Shown here: positions 11,931-24,816 of the stretch, in pieces
How the letters are laid out: every line of letters starts with the position of its first letter
Position numbering within the stretch: the stretch's first letter is position 1
Assembly: GCA_017165825.1 (NCBI GenBank)
Contig: CM029369.1
Location: 2,566,893 to 2,630,892 of the forward strand
Length of the DNA stretch: 64,000 bases
Reading direction: 5' to 3'
DNA from: Hepsetus odoe
Taxonomy: Eukaryota; Chordata; Actinopteri; Characiformes; Hepsetidae
The notes under the pieces: model-generated
Told to the model about the DNA's origin: nothing
What the model saw: only the letters and a program-made list of their open reading frames with translations
Database searches by the model: none
Position numbers and translations under genes: made by a program

Positions 11931-12169
11931 AACTTTAAATGTAAATCTGGGTGCCTGTCAAAAACTTTTTATTTTCAAATAAATTATAATAAATATTTTT
12001 TTCAAGCGTTGAAGCTCATTACCTACAAAGACATTATTTTGTCTGCTGTGCTTTTATGAATAGCAAATGTTCATTTTTGAGATGTTCAAATACTTTTGCA
12101 TCTTTGTCAAAGCATTTTGTTAAATATGATATGAGGGCTGTTGAAGGTTTATTAAAAATGCCTTTAATG

Positions 12170-12374
12170 AAAGTGAAGTGAAAGGGTCATTGTGAAAAAA
12201 CACAGTGATCCACAGCCAAATACATCCTCTGTATTTAACCCACACACATCATCCAGCAGGGGGCAGCCATATCCAGCACCAGGGGAGCAGTTGTGGGGAC
12301 AGTACCTTGCTCAAGGGATTCAAACCCACAACCTGGGGTGTAGTCCCTAATTACAAGGCCCCCACTGCCCCATT
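12170..12374 (-). mobile_element. tRNA-derived SINE, family A
   Basis: Tail 'gaaagtgaagtgaaagggtc' at the left, 'cagggggcagccatatccag' in the middle, and the decayed head 'caaggcccccactgcccc' at the right. Confidence 0.8.
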
Positions 12375-13045
12375 AGAAGGCCCGGTGACTTTATTTTATG
12401 TTAATAAAACCTTTAGAGTTTAAACCTTTAAACCGTCTGAAACCTTTCATTCGTTTTCAGACAGACAAAAAAGATCTCCTAAATGTTTTCAGTTCAGAGA
12501 GGAGCAGAGAGTGAAGCATGAGAGGCAGATCTCCACCCCAGTGTTTTCTCCTGGTCTACAGCAGATAAGAAGATTTAGTGACCTCACTTAAACTTACATG
12601 AGGCTTTATGAATTCATATTTCATTACATTTTACATCCCTGTTGCATGGATTTAAGTCCAGACTCCAGCAGTAATGATTAGTCAAATTAATATTTAAACC
12701 CCCCCCATCTCTCCACAGTCATTTCAGTTGTAGCTCTGCTGGGCTGCCAGCTGGCACTGGAGTGAAATGCTGCACAACATCTGGAGAGCTTTTCATCTGG
12801 AATTCCTGTTTACTGTACATGGAAAAAGAAACGTTGCATTAATGTTTGTCAAAATTTGACGTTTGATGTAACAGATTTGGGAAATGTGTTAATATATTTA
12901 TCAATGTGTGAGAATTCTTTTAATCTAATAGTAATTAGTAAATAAATCACAATTTTACTTTTTGTAAAAATAAATAAATGTTTTTTAAGGTCTACCTCAA
13001 AAAACTGTCTTATGAAAGACTGACTCTAGAAAATGCTGAACCGTC
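12375..13045. other. Unassigned intergenic sequence
   Basis: AT-rich in its second half. No gene or repeat family recognised. Confidence 0.45.
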
Positions 13046-13268
13046 CCAGTGGTAGACTGGGCACCAGTATCGGAAGGTTGTGGGTTCCAATCCCAGACCA
13101 GTAGGTTGCCCTGAGGTATTCTTGAGCAAGGTACCATCCCAATCACTGCTCCCTGGGTGCTGGATATGGCTGCACAGTGCGTGTGGGTTAAATGCAATTC
13201 ATGGTTACGTTTGGTTGTGGTTCACTGTGTGCTGTGTGTTCACGATGAAAAATAGTCACTTTCACTTC
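13046..13268 (+). mobile_element. tRNA-derived SINE, family A
   Basis: 'ggttgtgggttccaatccca' (B box), 'ttgagcaaggtaccatccc', ending 'atagtcactttcacttc'. The A-box region is diverged. Confidence 0.8.
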
Positions 13269-13448
13269 AAAAGAACATACTTAGGGTATAAAACTGGACC
13301 TCAACGTCCATATTAGGCACATTTTTCAAAAGTGTGCTCAGGTTACACTGTCCTTTCAATCGTCTCCACTGTGGATTGAGAGTTTGGAAGCAAGACACAT
13401 CCATCCTACGCCTACAGGACCTTTTCCCGTTCTTTTCATGCTGACAAT

Positions 13449-13600
13449 GTGACATTTACATTTAGGGCATTTAGCAGATGCTCTTATCCAGAGCGACTAC
13501 CATTTGCTAATTACAGGGCCAGTCTTGGTCCATAGGCAGGTATCCTATCACCACCACCCAATATCAAGTGACAGAGCAACCTGAGGCTAAAGAAGAGTCC
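13449..13600 (-). mobile_element. SINE family B, partial
   Basis: 'tttacatttagggcatttag', 'gctcttatccagagcgacta' and 'ccataggcaggtatcctatc' match the family B 3' end and head remnants. Confidence 0.7.
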
Positions 13601-14210
13601 CTTCAGTGTGTCCTTTCAAAAAAGACAAGAACAGACACAAGTGGACAGCTTGGATCTTTATGACATTGTTATAGAAAGTGAGGCAATATCATGATAATAA
13701 GAGTGTAATTCAGATACATTATTACATGAAGAGTGAGTCTCAGAGCAGTCTTGAGCGTTAGCATCTAGCGATAATCAAATCGAACCGCAGACGGGAGAGG
13801 ACGTGAGAGAGGACAGGGAGAGTGGACGGTGGAGTTCAGGGTGTGTGGAGTGTGTGTCCGTGATGGAGAACTAGTAGAGACGGTGATGAAAGTGAAGCGG
13901 TGAAGTTCATGTGGATTATTTTCAGTAGATTGTTTTTATTGGAGTTGAAGTTCGAGGCTTTAATAGTCTTTAATTCTATTAATATGGAGTGAGATTCAGT
14001 TCACTTTCAGCACAGACAGACGCTCCAGACGTCCTTCAGAGGAGACACGTCTCACTCTACACTCTCAGTACACTCCTGTACTTTTACTTTACACTCTCAG
14101 TACATTCCTGTACTTTTACTTTATATTCTGAGTACATTCCTGTACTTTATACTCACTGGTTTTGAGCAAAGCTTTAAGTAAAGAACGTGTGGAAGTGCAA
14201 GTGCGATCGT
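13601..14210. other. Unassigned sequence; short local repeat near 14070-14150
   Basis: Three copies of 'cagtacactcctgtactttt'-like units around 14085-14150. Otherwise nothing recognised. It may include distal 3' UTR of the minus-strand C3ORF70 homologue. Confidence 0.4.
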
Positions 14211-14417
14211 GCAGCGGTGGCCTAGTAGTTAGGGAGTTGCCTTTGGATCGGAAGATTGTGGGTTCAAATCACTTACCAGTAGGCTGCCCTGAGGTACCCT
14301 TGAGCAAGGTACTGTACCAGTCACTGCACCCTGGGCACTTTCAGTAGCCGCTGCACGTATGTTTTTATGTGTATGGGTAAAATGCATAGGTGTAATTTTG
14401 TGGTCATTTTCACTTTC
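14211..14417 (+). mobile_element. tRNA-derived SINE, family A
   Basis: Head 'gcagcggtggcctagtagtt', B box 'gggttcaaatcac', tail 'ggtcattttcactttc'. Confidence 0.85.
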
Positions 14418-14589
14418 TAATCCCACTTAGATCAGAAAACTTGAGGCAGAACAGCAAGATCAGACCAGATTTAACTGTATATAAAAAGTCATTTCCATAC
14501 CTCTAACTGCGGGAGTGAAATGACACCATTTCTATTATCTAGCAGTCTATCAAGTGTATTCTGATTAATCAGCTAATCTACATTCAACA

Positions 14590-14935
14590 AACACTATATC
14601 GACCCCTACACTTCCTGTAGGGTACTACAGTCTGTCAGAAAGCCCATTTTGTATCATAAGAACATTAAGTTATTACAGTGCTTTTTAAATGGAACAACGG
14701 AAGTTATGTTGCCCTCTGTGCTTCCTGTAGTGCACTGCAATCTGTCAGAATGGCTGCATGGATCTGATGAACATAAAACATTTTTTATAGAAGATTTGAA
14801 ATAAAAAAGAAGGTATGTCGCCCCCTACACTTCCTGTAGTGTATTACAATGTGTCTGAATGACTGTTTGGATTTTATGAACATTATGATTCATTACTGTT
14901 TGACTTTATGAAAAAATCCACATTTCATCATAACT
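14590..14935. repeat. Three tandem copies of a ~112-bp unit
   Basis: Each copy starts with 'acttcctgtag' followed by 'g..tactacag/tattacaatg', 'tctgtcagaa' and 'atgaacatta'. Copies begin near 14608, 14725 and 14829 and are 70-80% alike. The array sits just beyond the stop codon of the C3ORF70 homologue, probably in its 3' UTR or immediate flank. Confidence 0.75.
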
Positions 14936-14970
14936 TATGCGGTCCAATAGTCCTTGCAGCTGACCTCTTG

Positions 14971-15617
14971 TTACACTGTCGTTTCAATGTTTTCGATGAT
15001 CTCCACGGTGGATTTAGAGGGTGAAAGCAGGACGCATCCGTCCTGCTCCCACAGACTGCCAGGACTGGTTGTCCCCTCAGTCAGCTCGTCCTCCTCCTCC
15101 TCCTCCTCAGACGACTCCAGGTAGTGTCCACTCACTGCATTAATCCCAGAATCCTCAGAGCTTGACGGAGATGAGCAGTGGTCCATTTTAGGGGCTTTAA
15201 CTGTGTCCTCGGGTCCAACCTGTTTGTGATCAGTGTTGGCCTCCAGTTTAACTGTATCTCCAGAACATCGTCTAGCACGAGTGTCCTGCTGACGAGCATT
15301 GACCGGGTGAGTCTGAGGGGGCGGTGCCGGCAGAGCAGGAGTGGACATGGTGTCCATCAGGGGTGGCGGTCGCTGGACATAGCACATCTTGCCGTTGATG
15401 CGTTTGACGATGTAGTCATCGATGAAGAGCTCAGCGATGTTGCAGTACCTGGGAGATTCTGGGTAAAGTGGCGGCTGGAAACATGGAGCGATCCGCAAAA
15501 AACGTTCAGTCAATGAGATGGAAAGGTCAACGGTGTCGGTGTAAAAGGACGGGGCAGCGGGGATGGCGGTGCTGGGTAACTGACTCACACTCGTCATTGG
15601 CTGGTAGACGTATTTAC
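14971..15617 (-). CDS. C3orf70: C3ORF70 homologue exon 2 (terminal)
   Basis: Encodes residues 59-273 and the stop. Acceptor 'ccatgtgtgcag' is clear. The opposite-strand open frames over this exon are shadows. Confidence 0.94.
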
Positions 15618-18600
15618 CTGCACACATGGACAACAGAGTTAATAAAAAACAGATGGAAACTTCACCAGTGTGTCTTTGTTGGATTGCTTGTTCTGAACTG
15701 TTTGGCTCCGCCTACTGCTGCCTTTGATTGGGCCTCAGAACTAGCAGTGGTAATATAGTATTTAGGGACTAGGCGCCATAATCAGAAGGTCATGTGTTCA
15801 AATCCTGGACAGATAGGTTGCCCTGAAGTACCTTCCCCATCACTGCTCCCCGGGTGCTGGATATCTCTGCCCCCTGCTGGACGGTGTGTGTGCGTTAAAT
15901 GGAGAAGATGTATTTTGCTGTGTGCTGTGGTCACAATGACAAAGTCACTTTCACCTTCACTTACCTGGTAAATTGTAATACGATGTTGCTTCATTTACGA
16001 CCTTCAAGTGCTCAATATACAAAGTGGGGAAGAAAGCAGGGCCATTTTTTGTTGTGATTTTTGGGACAACTCAAGAATGTGCATGTGTGTGTATAAGTTT
16101 AATTATATAGTTGACAAATAGTCCCTTTCACTTCACTTTCGCTTATACAAGAGACAGATGACTGGGGAAGTCCTGCTAGAACAGGATACTATGTTATAAA
16201 ATGTCTTCGCAGATGGACTTCATTTGGGGTTTTCTCCCCCATAAATCTTTCATTTTTAGCTACGTCTTCATTTTTCAAATCTTTCATGTCTTCCTAACTG
16301 ATCAGATCTTCTGCTGCAGTCAGCAGGAGCTCCCGTGAAGGACGAGTTTGTGTGGACGTGTAACACAGCTCAGCACGTCCTGCTGCAGGACGGCAGCCCT
16401 TCTCCTCTCGGAAACTCACTGAACTGACAAACAGCTCTGGATCTTCACACATCGGTGAGTGCTTGGAGTGTGGAGGTGTGACCTGCCTCTTCAGGGACTG
16501 AAAACACAGAAAAGCCTTTACACAACATAACACACACACACACACACTGTACTACAGGTCTGGCAGAAGATCCTGACCCTGAGACTGGCGCTCAGCCTCA
16601 TTGAACCTGGTCCTCATCCAGAGATGAGGTTAAAATGATAAACACCAAAATTAAATTAATTCTACCTTCAGACTAAACACCAAAACAAACGGGTTCAGTA
16701 TCCAACCATGACTATAATCAGGAGTGTGTTTTATGAGTTAGTGTGAGTTCTTAGTATTTTTAGTTTAGTTTTCAACGATTTGATTTTAGCATCAGTGTGA
16801 ATTTAAGTCATATTTAATGTGAATGTGAATTTCAGTGTAATGTTTATGTGAGTTATTGAGTGAGTTATTAGATCACTGTGTGGATTAACTGACAAAAAAT
16901 AATCAAACTAGGTACAGAGACTGGACTGAACATGAGAGACAACAACACTGTCCTTCAGGAAGATCTGGAGAACTGTCCTCAGTCAGTCAGTCAGTCAGTC
17001 ATTTTCTGCTGCTTGTCCCAAGCGGGGTCGCACTGGAGTCCATCCCAGCTCACACAGGGCGAAGGACGGGGACACACCCTGGACAGGTCGCCAGCCCATC
17101 GCAGGGAGGAGCGTGACGGGGACAGCACCTTGCTCAAGGGTACCTCAGGGCAACCCACTGGGAAGGGGTTCAAACCCCCGATCCTCCGATCATGTGGCCA
17201 ACGCCCTAACCACTAGGCCACCGCTGCCCCAACAGCTCCTTAAAAAGACATTAAGTTCAACAAGGTCTAGAAGCAAAATATGAAGAAATGTGGGGCTCAG
17301 GAATTTCCACGGTACTGGGTCTCCTCCAAACACATGGAACATTAAGTCCAACAGTAGCCCACTTTTTTTGTGCTCATAATTTTTTTTATGTTTAATGTCC
17401 CCTACAGAGAACTGAAATTTCCATCCTGGTACACATCAACTTAGCTCCCTTGCTCTACCCTTTTACTCATTTTTGCAGGAGTGCAGAGATGAGTGTGTGT
17501 GTGTTAGTGTGTAAGTAACTACCTCTAAATTATCCAGTAGCATCTCCTCACTCTCAGCACTACATCAGACACGAGCACTTTCTTCTCCTCATCATCCTGC
17601 TCTTAGATTTCCCTCTGCTGCAGAAGCGAACAGAAATGGCTCGCCTTCTGCTTTACTTCCTCCACTGCGTTTTAACAATTTGCCATCCTCCCGAAAGGGC
17701 CCTGAAAGAGGCTGCTCTGCACCCACGGGCGAGCTGGCGGGACTCGAATTGTACTGTAATCTCTCCTTGATTGCTGTGGATCGCTGTGAAAGCAGTGTAT
17801 TTGTGAGCTCTGCTGCAGTTCCATTATTGAGGTGTGTAGCGAGGTGCCGTTAGAGCGATAAGAGACACAGTTAAAAGCATCTACTCAATCAGAAATGTGG
17901 CTGGTGATGGGCTGCGCTCGCGGACTATGAATTACCCTCATATCCAAACCATTTAAGAGGCTGTGATGGGTCTAAATGATGCTCTGAAACTTTCAGATTG
18001 ATCCCAATTTCAGCATAATTCAGTGTTTGAGAGAAAAAGCAGGTTTGGTGTGAAATGCAGAGACTCTGCATTTCACACAGAGACTGATTTTTAGAACAGG
18101 GGTGGTGAACGGAACCAGGCATGCCCAACACAACTCTGTGGATTTTATTTCCACCAGTGAACTACTTGATGGTAGTTGATGTGATGATGGTAAAATAGTC
18201 TGAACTACATCACTTTTCTTTGTGTCCTTTCATCAAGAATGGGCTCGGTTTTAGTCCGAAATGATCTCCAAACTAAATCACCATCTCAGGCATCAAGCAG
18301 CATCTCCGCCACCATTTCAGATTTGCGTTGAGAGGGACAAGGATGGACAGGATTTAGAACGAGTTCATTTGAGCGCAGGTTGGACTACTGCAGGACAAGA
18401 GTTAGAGAAGTGAGACTGTTGGTTTGGACATGTCCAGAGCAGAGATGAGGTGTATTTCAAGAGAAGGATGTTTAGGGGCAGTGATGGCCTAGGGGTTAGG
18501 GAGCTGCCCTCACATCGGAAGATTGTGGGTTCAATTCCCTCACCAGTAGGTTGCCCTGAGGTACCCTTGAGCAAGGTACTGTCCCCGTCACTGCTCCCTG

Positions 18601-21040
18601 GGCGCTTTCAATAGCTGCCCCCTGCTGCACGGTGTTTGAGTGCATGGGTTAAATGCAGAGGTCGAATTTCGTTGTGGTTCACTGTGACCTCGCAATGACA
18701 AGGGTTTTCACTTTCACTTTTTTTTTTAAAAGAGGAAGGACAAAGAAGAGGTTTATGGATGTGGAGAGAGAGGACATGCAGAGGACAGGAAGACATGGAG
18801 ACGGGTAATCCGCAATGGCAACCCCTAACAAGAGTAGCTGAAAGTAGATCTTGTAGCTGTTTCATTGGCCAGTTAGTCAGAACAAATATTAGCCAAATAT
18901 GGATGTGATGGTCTAGTGGTGGTACTTGCCTATGGACCTCTGGCTCAAGAGTTCCCAGGTTTGAATCCCACCTCTGGCACTACCACCACTGGGTCCCTGA
19001 GCAAGACCCTTAACCCTGAGTGTCTCCAGGGGGACTGTCCCTGTAATCAGGACATGGAAGACACTCTGGATAAGAGCGTCTGCTAAATGCTGCAAATGTA
19101 AATACATCCTCTGTGTTTAACCAAAACACCGTCCAGCAGGGGGCAGACATATCCAGGGAGCAGTGATGGGGACGATACCTTATTTACTGGAGTGGGATTC
19201 CTCTCCAGTACCTTCAGATTCCGAGTTTCAGCCAAGCATGTTTTTGAACGAAGCACAGTATGAAAATGATCTCATAATGGCCATGTAACAAAAAGCAGAA
19301 TTCTAAGGTATAATGAGAGCTTGCGTAGAAATGAATTATGGGTATATTCTAGTGGTCTCGACTAGGATCGGAAGGTTGTAAATTCCAGTCCCATATCAGT
19401 AGGTCACCCTGAGGTTCCCTTGAGTAAGGTACCGCCCCGTCACTGCCCCCCCCAGGCGGATATGGCGCACCCTGCTGGACGGTGTGTGTGGGTTAAATAC
19501 AGAGGATGCATTTGGTTGTGGTTCACTGTGTTCACAATCACAAACAGTCATATTATGAGTGAACTGCAAGGGGAAAATTAAAGAAAATGTGGAATTGTTA
19601 TGACAGTTAGACCTTTTAACAATTCCCAGGTGTTAACCTTGACCCTCATGTATCAACAGCACCAGGGTGGTGAACCCGGACCCACCGCGGGGTGAAGTGA
19701 ACTGGAAAACTATTATTTCTGCATGTTTTTTCTGCTGTGCGCTTCGCAGCTGAGGCACCACTGTCCACTCTGGCACCGATTCACAGATTTCCGCCGCTTC
19801 TTTGTGCTGTAAATTTGGACAAAGGGCCTCATCTCACTGCCAAAGCAGGGTTTGGCAGCTGGAAGAGCAGCAGGATGCAGGCGCCACACTCTTTTTCATG
19901 CTGGAAAGATGAAGGGAAACATGATGAAAAGGCGATTTCAAACTGCCACACATCGCTGCACCTTTACAGGTTCACTGTCTGAAATAAAGGTGCTCTGCAG
20001 GTACATTATTGCTTCATCAAGGCACGTCCCAAACAGCAAAAACACTTTCTCGAGGTGCAGTTTGGTACCGTACATATTGTCCCAGTAAAAGGGAGCACAT
20101 ATGTATCTTTTTGTAACCTAATGTTTTAAAGTGGAACAGTAAACCGAAAGCCTGGACAAGGTGTACAGATCATTCCACCTTAACAAAAAACTTACCTGCA
20201 GTGGAATATGGTTGCATTATGTTCTCAAACTAAAGATACTGAAGGTGTCCCTTTGAGGGGACAATCCTAGTCATGCAAGCGGTACCACCTCATTGCCAGT
20301 TTAGTAGTTTTTTTGGAGTATATCATGGGATTAACTGCCTGCTGAGATTAACCATCCATGTCTAATATAAGCATCACCAATCTCAGTTAATGAACCAAAC
20401 CCTAATGATCACAACTGCTCTCACTAAACGTCAGGAGCTCTGATTAACTGACACTTTACACGACAATAATGAAAAACGACTGCTTGAAGGTTCAGACGTA
20501 GATCACTGTGTGGATTAACCAACACAGAACTATCAAACTGCTCAGGTACAGAGACTGGACTGAACATGAGAGACAACAACACTGTCCTTCAGGAAGATCT
20601 GGAGAACTGCTCAGGTACAGAGACTGGACTGAACATGAGAGACAAAATCACTGTCCTTCAGGAAGCTTACTCATTTTCATAGCAGCTTGTCAGTCCATCA
20701 CAGCACAGACACCCAGAAAAACCCACTCACACAGGGGACAATTTAGCATCTCCAGTCCAGATGTGCATGTCTTTGGATGGTGGGAGAGCATTTCCACTCC
20801 ATACAAAAGGACCTGGACTGTCCCACCTGGGAATCGATCCCAGGAGCTTCTCCCTGTGAGACGACAGTGCTACCCAGAATGGAAAATTGCTTTTTAATTG
20901 TAAAGCAGGAGGAGGCTTTCAGAGAAGTAGGTCACGTAAAAATTACAGATTTTTGGAGGGAATAAAATGTGAGAAAATGTGACTCATGGCAGTTCTGTGG
21001 AATAAATGCCTACAATGAAGTTGTAGCTGATGTTCTCAGA

Positions 21041-21075
<35 letters not shown>

Positions 21076-21361
21076 AAACACAGTGAGTGGGTCACAGCAG
21101 GGCAGCCTGACAACACCGGCAGTGCCATTAGGGGGATTAACCTAAAAAAAAAAAAAAGAACAAAAGATGAACTCAGCACGTGGAGAGGAGGCTCTTCTCT
21201 GGAGATTATCGTGAAAACGCTGTCACACGTTGTCATGCGTGAACCTGCCATGTGGCGGAAATCAATTATACATAAAGGCATTGACACAGATCTAAAAATA
21301 AAAAGGCAGAGGATTGTCATTTTTGATTTATTACAGCACGCAAAGGGTGTACTAGTGAGAA

Positions 21362-21398
<37 letters not shown>

Positions 21399-24300
21399 AG
21401 TAAATGGAGTGAACATACTGCAGAAGACTGCATACTGCATACATCCAGAAGAAGTAAATGCCAACTGAAAAGTTTAAGGCAGAGTGAACTCTAAAAGAGT
21501 TGCTATGACGACCGCACGATGCTTTGCTTTGTCTTAATGGGTGTAAGAGTATTACTGTCTAAACAGATCATACATTAGCATTCTGTATGAATTACAGTAA
21601 AAAGTAAAATTGGACGTTTTCTGGTAGGCCAAACACAGTAAAAGTAACTTCATCTCCTTCTTCATCACCTAAATCCTAGAAGACCCTAGAAAACCCTCGG
21701 AGCAGCGGTGGCCTAGTGGTTAGGGATTTGGCCACGGAAGATTGTAGGTTCAAACACCTTAGCAGTAGATTGCCATGAAGTACCCTTGAGCAAGGTACCG
21801 TCCCCGTCACTGCTCCCCGGGTGCAGTGGGTTAAATGCAGGAGGTCCAATTTCATTGTGGTTCACTGTGTGCTGTGCTGTATCCTTGCAATGACAAGAAA
21901 AGTCACCCCAAAAAAAAAAAAAAAAAAAGCTTCTCCACTGAACCGGGCTGCAATGTTCTGGTTCACAGTCCCGTCTGAGCCTGCTTTTGGGTCGGCCCGT
22001 TAACAGATTCCTGCAGTGACGGTACCTTAAACCCAAACAGACGGACGTTTTCTTGTTGTTGTTTAAATGACTTTATATTGTTATTATGTTTGTTCGACCA
22101 GAAACCACACAGTGCAAACCCAAAAAGAAAAAATGGGCTTTTCAGCTTCCATTTCCACATTTGGACCAATAAGATGCCACGAATGCATTTGTCTTGATTA
22201 CCATCCAATCACTCTTTGAATCTGATATACACTATATGGACAAAAGTATTGGGAAAGGCGACCAGTACACCTGCAGGAACTGTATCCCCTTCGCAGCTAT
22301 AAAAGCTTCCACTCTTCTGGGAGTGTGGGAATTTTTGCTCGTTCATCCAGAAGAGCATTTGAGAAGCACTGATGCTGGATGAGAGAGCTTGGCTCCATTC
22401 TAGTTCATCCCAAAGGTGTTGGAATGGGGTCGAGGACAGGGTTCTGTGCAGGCCAGTCAAATTCCTTCTTTCCAGATTCAACCAATCAGATCTTTATGGA
22501 TCAACTGTTCTGCACCAGAAGACTTCATGACCTTGTTACTGTAGGTGGTCTGACACTTCATGGCTCAATTTCTGTTCCTAAACCATTTGAAGGGACTATT
22601 TATCGTGAACCCAGCACACAGTGAAGCAACGACAAAAATACAACCTCTGTATTTAACCCATACACGCCCAGCAGGGGGCAGACATTTCTAGCACCCAGGG
22701 AGCAGTGATGAGATAGCACCTTGCTGAAGGGTACCTCAGGGCAACCTACTGGTCTGAGATTTGAAGCTACAACCTTAAGATTATGGGGCCAAATCTCTAA
22801 ACACTAGACCACCGCTGTCCTAAACAATAGCTCACAGCTGTGAAAAATCTAGCTAGGAATTAATTTAACAAAACCTTTAAGGGTTGCAGCCTCCAAACTC
22901 TCATCCCTGGAAGATTTGTGGATTTACTTCACCTGACGTCCCATCATTTCTTCGGCATTTAATCTCGGCTACTTCTCATTTTCTCTAAACTGATTAGATA
23001 GGGTTCCCCAGTTAATTTTTTAAAAGCATCCTTTGGTTTGTGAAAATGCTTATGAATTAAACTTGTTTTTGTTATTTTTTAAAAGTGGTGCTCAACTGAG
23101 CTCTTCAGAACAATCCATTCCTTCCTTGTTGTGTATAAAACTTAAGGTATTTAAGGTGGAACATCAGCGTTTGAGCTTTCTTGACTGCAACAGTTAAGGT
23201 GGAGCATCAAAGCGATATCAGAAAAAGGCTGTGGGTAAAAAAAAAAAAAAGAGCTTAATGGCTTTGTTGATCCCAGAGGACATTTTGGTTGAGTTCTTTC
23301 TTCTTGTTTGCTCCTCGTCTGAGTTTGAAACGGAATCTCACTGCGTGCGAATGAACAGTGTGCTGAACTTACAATATTCATCTTTAAAACACTAGACTCA
23401 TGCTAGGCGAGAGACTTTGGATGTCTAAGGCTACGGTTTGTGGACCTGGTGTAAAAAATGGCTGAATTTGAATTGCTTTCTGATAGTTTAAAGCTTTATC
23501 GTAGCATGCATGTAAATCTCCTGCAAAACAAACCTCGTAATTTAGAGCCTCCAGCAGCATTCAACAGAGAAAACTCACAAAACATCAAGCTCAGAACATT
23601 TTAACATCAGAACATCTTCCCCATACAAGGACCAGATGAGGCCTTCCTAAAACTGGCCCTGACTACAGGATGCATCCCAAGTTCAGAGGCCTAGTACAAG
23701 TTTAGGCCTGGAAACTAAGCGTTAGCCTTCACCCACACACTGTGCAGCAGGGGGCAGAAATATTCAGCGTCCCTGGAGAAATGGTGGGGACGGTACCTTG
23801 CTCAGTTCCTCAGGACAACCTACTAATCTGGTATTCGAACCCACAACCTTTTGATTATTGGGCTTGTCCCTAAACACAAGGTCTTGCTGAGATCATATCT
23901 GTCCTCGTTCTCTCCGGATTCTCTCAGTCTTCTAACAACATCAGTGACTTCATTAAATTAATATTTCAGAATGATTCAAAAATGAAGCTCAATCAGTCCT
24001 CGTTACCTCAGTACTGTACAAAAGTCCTAAGCCCATAATTTCTTCATATTTTAGTTTCAAAGATTCAGACTCTTGTATGTTTATGTGTTGCTGAGGAACA
24101 GTTCTCCAGATCTTCCTGAAGGACAGCGTTGTTGTCTCTCATTTTCAGTCCAGTCTCTGTACCTGAGCAGTTCTCCAGATCTTCCTGAAGGACAGTGTTG
24201 TTGTCTCTCATGTTCAGTCCAGTCTCTGTACCTGAGCAGTTTCAGAAGCAGTGTGGAATCATCTCCACAGAGCAAACAAAAGGCAGCCGGTGTCAAAGAA

Positions 24301-24770
24301 GAGCTCTGGGACGTCCTTCAAGAAGCCTAGAGAAGGGTTCCTCACTTCGCCTTAAAGTAAAGAACCTGGTCTAAGAGAGCTGAGGCTGTGCTGAAGAATA
24401 ATGGTGGTCATATTGACTTTTAAGCTGGTTAGAATAAAACTTTCTTTGGGTTTATACTGGAGTTACATGTGTTTGTACAGAATCATTTCACCTACTGTCT
24501 CGATTTCTACAAAATATTTGGAAATGAGAGGAGGCTCCAGACTTTTGAGCAGCACAATCCAACATACTTGGACTAGAGAGCACAAACAAAGAGCAAAGCT
24601 TCCTCAAGAATTAATATTTACCCATATTTTTAGATACAGTGTTGTACAGCCGCAGATGTTTAGCTGGTCTGCATGGTGCTGATGGAGCTTAATTTATTTC
24701 TAATGAAGAACAGAATCACCAAACTGTGGCTGGAAACAGGGAAAAAGTCAACTGGAGCCTGTCTGTCCAT

Positions 24771-24816
<46 letters not shown>

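Noticed and set aside
14211..14300. tRNA gene from A and B boxes (and similar spots throughout)
   Set aside because: No cloverleaf closes. The boxes belong to the heads of tRNA-derived SINEs, with bodies and tails repeated across the window.
15178..15516. Plus-strand 112-codon frame
   Set aside because: Antisense shadow of C3ORF70 exon 2, whose minus-strand protein has clear family motifs.
16294..16545. Minus-strand exon-like frame in the C3ORF70 intron
   Set aside because: Acceptor-like start but no homologous family recognised, and it would add an exon not known in this gene.
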